Assembly (NCBI GenBank): GCA_905183005.1
Contig: CAJJDO010000111.1
Span: 190,942 to 254,941 of the forward strand
Direction of reading: 5' to 3'
Origin: Paramecium pentaurelia
Taxonomy: Eukaryota > Ciliophora > Oligohymenophorea > Peniculida > Parameciidae
Length of the DNA stretch: 64,000 bases
In this document: piece after piece, positions 59,622 to 64,000 of the stretch
Layout of the letters: each line of letters begins with the position of its first letter
How positions within the stretch are numbered: the stretch's first letter is position 1
Translations under genes and position numbers: made by a program
Notes under the pieces: model-generated
What the model was told of the DNA's origin: nothing
The model's input: only the letters and a program-made list of their open reading frames with translations
Database searches by the model: none

Positions 59622-60765
59622 CATCTCTTTTATTATAGTTTTCTGCATTTGGATTCAAAATATATAAAAAAATCATTAACAATATCTTGTCTGAAAATTT
59701 ATTTAAAGATTAAGTCACAAAAAAGAAAGGAAATGATTAAATAATAATAAAGTATTATTTAAAAACTCCTTCACTTTTCAAATGATTAAAAAAATCTAAA
59801 AAACTGTCAAACTTTCTTCTATAGATTATTATCCTATTATATGAAGATTACTTGGTCTCTTGGAAAGTTTAATTTTTATACTTACATTATAAAAAGTAAT
59901 TTAAAATAAATCTAATCTAAAATGTTGTTTGATAATAGAAAGAAATGTAATTTAAAGAATTTGAAAAAGAAATATAATATTGATATTGATAAATACTTTA
60001 ATAAAAAAGAATATTGACTAAGAAAATTAATATATTTTAACAATTAATTTGAAAATCAAATATTTATTGAGGATATTAATGTCTTTAATCCATGAAGATT
60101 CTTTTCTATTGCTAACTATAATAAACTATCAAAAAGTTATGTGGGTGTTCTAATAAAGCATTTTTCAAATTGATCAAGTTTTATTTGAAATTAAGCAGAA
60201 CATTGACAACTAAAAATATAATGATATTTTATACCTTTTTTAGAATGAATAATCTTAAGTTTATTTACATTTGACACAATAAAGATCTTGTATTTGATAG
60301 AATAACAATTATTGTTCTACAAATTAGCATATCAACTTTTCCATAGTTTAAGAATCATAATCATCTTTGCATCCTTCACATTTCCATAGATCTTTGAAAA
60401 CATTAACTTCTGAAACCATATAACATTTATAACAGGGGACATTTTACAATATCAAATCAAAACAAGGATCTTCAAATTCAGCCTAGACTAATAAAATAAA
60501 ATACTTCTTTAGAGGATTCAGAAATGTTAACTATTTTACAACATACATTTCTGATTTTTTTCATTTATTAATGTACTTCTTCATCTACGCTTAATATTGC
60601 ACATAGATAAATAAATGTTCTTAATATGATTAATTCTTATTTATGGAAATCAATTCTAGCTCCAAGAGTACTTTTAAGATACCATAATTTAGGAAAATTA
60701 GATACTTTACCATCTTCTTAACATTCTAATTCTTCTTCAATTTCAATTTATTTTGGAGTATTATC
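59622..60765. repeat. Right copy of the 1,144-bp duplication
   Basis: Same sequence as 58477-59620. Its right end continues without a break into the rest of the POLE gene (…GGAGTATTATC then TAAATCATC), so this copy is the one connected to the gene body. Confidence 0.93.
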
Positions 60766-63700
60766 TAAATCATCATCTGCAACAACAAATGAATTTTATT
60801 CATAATCATCTTAATCTTCTTGTTCTATTTCTTCATCATCTTCAATATTAATTCTCTTCATTTTTACTGTTAATCCTGCTATTCCTATTGTTTTTTATTA
60901 TTCTAAATAAAGTTCATAATTTTATTTTTCTTTTTTATATCTCTCATCATATTCTTCTATTATATCATAGATTCTTTAAGAATAAGAATTACTAATAAAT
61001 TAAACTAAGATATTGATAATGTCATTTTATAAATTAGTCATTCTCAAAATTTATAAATTAGTAGGTAACATACGAATTTATTCAAGTTGATTACTTCTAA
61101 GTTCTTCAATTTTTAATAAAATTTCAAATATTAAACGAACAAAAAGTGAAGACAATATAGATGGTAAAAAGTCAGCTAATTTTAATTTATAATCGAACTC
61201 ATCATTATCACTTTAATAATCGACATCTTTTCCAAGATAATTATGTTTATCCTTATAGATAAGAGAAGTAAAGAATTTAGAACATTAAAAAGTTACATGT
61301 TTAAATAGATTAGACTATCGTAATGTATTGATTATGTATTCAATTTACGATTTGGCCATATCCTTTTATTATTTACCAGTATAAAGTAATAATTTAGTTG
61401 GAGAAGCTTTAACTATTTTAACACCCAATTACATTAATTTAGTTGTCAATATACTAAAAAACTTAAAATTCAATCTATTTAAAAGTTTCCCTAAGTAAGG
61501 ATCATAAAGTGGACTTTAACCTGAATAGATCCATATATTAATATTGAGTATATGATCATCTGAAACTTTCTCTCCTTTTGCATATATATCATCCAACCAT
61601 GATGAAACTAACATTTATAATAATCTAAATGCAATTTTGGCTCCTCCAAGTTCATCCAAACTATCAAGCATATCTGATTTACCATTTTAACCTACTAATG
61701 AACTTGCTTCTTTATCTAAATTTTTGATTTCTTCAGATTAAGCAATTGTATTAATAGAAAAATGAAGAATATCAATTTCACAAGTATAACCAATATAAAT
61801 TCCAGGATTATCAAAATATGTTTTTGTAAATTCTGTTGGTACTAAATCTCTATTATCTCTACCTAAACCACTACCATACCATGATAAACAACTGGTTTTC
61901 TGTCTTAAAACTCTTTAAAAGAAAATATCAGTAGTATAATTTAAGTTTTCATTTTCTGTCTTAAAAACATCTGTTTTCCCTAAATTTGATGATGTAAGAT
62001 TGCATAATGGAACTTTGACATATTTACTATATTTAATATATGACTCCATATCATCTTTAAGTTTACAATAATCTTCTAATTATTATTTTATTGTATTAAT
62101 ATCCCATTAAAATTCTTTTCTAGATTCTCTATGAAGATTAGGAATACAAAAAGTAGGAATCTATATATTAATAATATTTTATATACTTTAAGACATAAAA
62201 ATTATAATCCTTAACTTTATAGATAGGTTAATTCTTTATTACTTTTTAAGATACATAATTTCATTCCTTAACCACGAGTCTCAAAATTATTAGAAATATA
62301 ATCAATAGCCAATTTATCATCTTTCCTAAATATATTAAATTGAATATATTTACATTGCTTAAACAGTGATTTTATTCTTTTCATGGTATCCCATTTTATA
62401 TTATTTCCATAACTATTTCCTCTTAAATTCAAATTATTCTTGAACTGATTTAGTATATTGATTTAAATCTTAACGATTTAATTTTTCTTCTGATTTTCTA
62501 ACTATAATTATTAAGACTTCATCATTATAAAACACAGACCAAATTCCAAAATTATCTTATAATTATAAATGAAATATGATATATGAAAATTAATATAAAG
62601 AATTTTAGAATTTATCTAAATATTATTATTAATTAGGTTATTCGTAAACTATTTATAAATCTTCAAATTTAAATACATTTTTTTATTTTTAAACATATTA
62701 TCTATTTACTTTACAAATTCCTCCCAATTCAGTTACTAATTTAAATATTAATGGTATTTTATGTTCATATAAACTTTCTGTATTTGGATTTGCTTCATAT
62801 TAAAATAATTATTTATGTTCAAATTGAAATGCAGATTCATCCATTGTTAATTAATAAAGATAATGAACTTTTTTATCTCTTGGCAAACTTTTCTTAATTG
62901 TTTATTCTTCAGGTTCTTTTGTTAATTGATTTGTATAAATAGTTCTATCAACTTAGATTTAAACATTTGTTAATGTACCATTCTCTAAAAGTATCCAAGT
63001 TAAAAATAAACCTGGTTCAACTTCATAAAATTATAATACTTACCAAACTGAAGTAAATAATTATTATTTGTTAAATTTAATCATATTTTTTAAATTACCT
63101 CTCCCATTAATATTCTTATTTTATTATTTATTTCTAAATTCCTTAGTCCATATTTATTTTTAAGCCTTAAGGAAATTTTTAAAATCTGTTTCCATATTAT
63201 ATGGATTATGTAATTACTTTGATATATCTTCATTAATTTGAAGTTTCTTTTTATTAGATAACTATTTATTTTCTTCAATATCTATAGGTTAAAATTTTAA
63301 TTCTGCTAATTGATGTGCCAATTTATTTATTTAAAAGAAATATTTATTTATTTTTGTTTGCTATAATCCTGAAGCCTTCTCTCTTAATTTCTTTAATAAC
63401 CATTCTGGAGGATCTACTTCAGGTATAGGATTTTCAATATTCTACAAAGCAGCTGGTATAACTAATAATTTTAAGATAGTATTCTTTAATCTTTCAATAT
63501 AGTAATCCCAATCCACAATCTTACATAATGTTAATTCATCATCTTGTAATTATGGTTCCTTGAGCCATTTTCTTAAGTACTTCTTCCTAGTTTCAAAAGA
63601 AGATTCAAATATGAGTAAAGGAATTGATCTTTCATTAACTGGAGTATTATGAGGTAATTTTGTTATAATATATTAACAATTTAAACTTCCTCCTCTTATT

Positions 63701-64000
63701 TAATCAGACCCTAAATATTCAGCTATTCTCTTTCCTGCAGTTATTGCAACTCCTTTTTTATTATCATATTCAGATATTTCTTTTGAAAGTACTCTACTTT
63801 CACCAATTAAATCAAGTAACTCCTATTATGGTATTCCTTCTCCTCCTGTCATTAGTATTTTTAATAATTTCTTTCCAACTTCAGCACAAGCCTGATAACA
63901 TTCTGTTAAATTGGTACCTTTCAAAAATTCTGAAAATAAATCCTATTAAAATTATTTAATAATCTATAACTCTCCTCTTCTTTTAATTTCAAAACCTTTA
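60056..64000 (-). CDS. POLE: DNA polymerase epsilon catalytic subunit, C-terminal part (runs off right edge)
   Basis: Leading-strand replicative polymerase. The frame enters from base 64000 and ends at TGA 60056. The right edge reads KGFEIKRRGELQIIKQFQQD, then LGSDQIRGGSLNCQYIITKLP, LLIFESSFETRKKYLRKWLK and IVDWDYYIERL. These are the conserved end of the epsilon polymerase domain. The middle is the inactive C-terminal half. The last 130 residues hold the two Cys motifs: PCYKC with KCEGC (CysA) and CVKC with CQC (CysB), which in other eukaryotes bind an Fe-S cluster or zinc and the B subunit. Short introns of 22 nt and 25 nt flank the zinc-finger exon in this copy. The acidic EDDEEIEQEDQDDYE linker near 60800 is typical. 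The N-terminal exonuclease and most of the polymerase domain lie outside the window. Confidence 0.95.

Overview
The window looks like macronuclear DNA from a Paramecium-type ciliate. Long reading frames appear only if TAA and TAG are read as glutamine and TGA is the sole stop. Genes are interrupted by very small introns (about 21-32 nt, mostly GTA...TAG). Intergenic gaps are mostly 30-350 bp, coding sequence is AT-rich, and there are no operons or bacterial signals. For most genes I checked that stop minus start minus introns is a multiple of three; exceptions are stated. Gene names rest on motifs I could read. No database search was run.

Layout. 1-5.3 kb (minus): the first part of a multi-domain voltage-gated-type cation channel running off the left edge, then a kinesin. 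5.4-8.8 kb (plus): an Aurora/AGC-like kinase, a coiled-coil protein 32 bp behind it, a doubtful open stretch and a 122-aa protein. 9.2-20.7 kb (minus): an Aurora-type kinase, a doubtful 94-aa gene, a small membrane protein, a low-complexity protein, a propeller plus coiled-coil protein, a long coiled-coil protein, a tail-anchored coiled-coil protein and a perilipin-like helical protein. After a 1.5-kb gap come a 102-aa basic protein (plus), a bZIP factor and a DYRK kinase (minus). 26.8-30.6 kb (plus): a CHIP/STUB1 ubiquitin ligase, a trichocyst-matrix-like secretory protein, tRNA-Glu(CTC) and an oxysterol-binding-type protein. 30.8-35.5 kb (minus): a BIG/Sec7 Arf exchange factor. 35.7-37.6 kb (plus): a TLDc protein. 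37.8-51.6 kb (minus): a giant TRRAP/Tra1-type pseudokinase. 51.7-54.2 kb (plus): a coiled-coil protein and a 69-aa candidate. 54.4-58.3 kb (minus): a TMEM16/anoctamin. 58.9-64 kb (minus): the C-terminal part of the DNA polymerase epsilon catalytic subunit, entering from the right edge.

Most genes are ordinary eukaryotic housekeeping or regulatory genes: cell cycle kinases, vesicle traffic and lipid transfer, chromatin, replication, ion and lipid transport, and the ciliate secretory granule. They do not form a functional cluster. I found no previously undescribed system. The clearest anomaly is technical: 1,144 bp are present twice on either side of a single N at 59621, which duplicates the 3' end of the polymerase epsilon gene and is best explained by two overlapping contigs that were not merged. 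Biologically notable points are a channel domain I with an almost uncharged S4 helix, a zinc finger in the BIG-type Arf-GEF, an oxysterol-binding-type protein without the usual His-His motif, a TLDc protein with an N-myristoylation-type start, and several introns ending in AAG, GAG or CAG instead of TAG.
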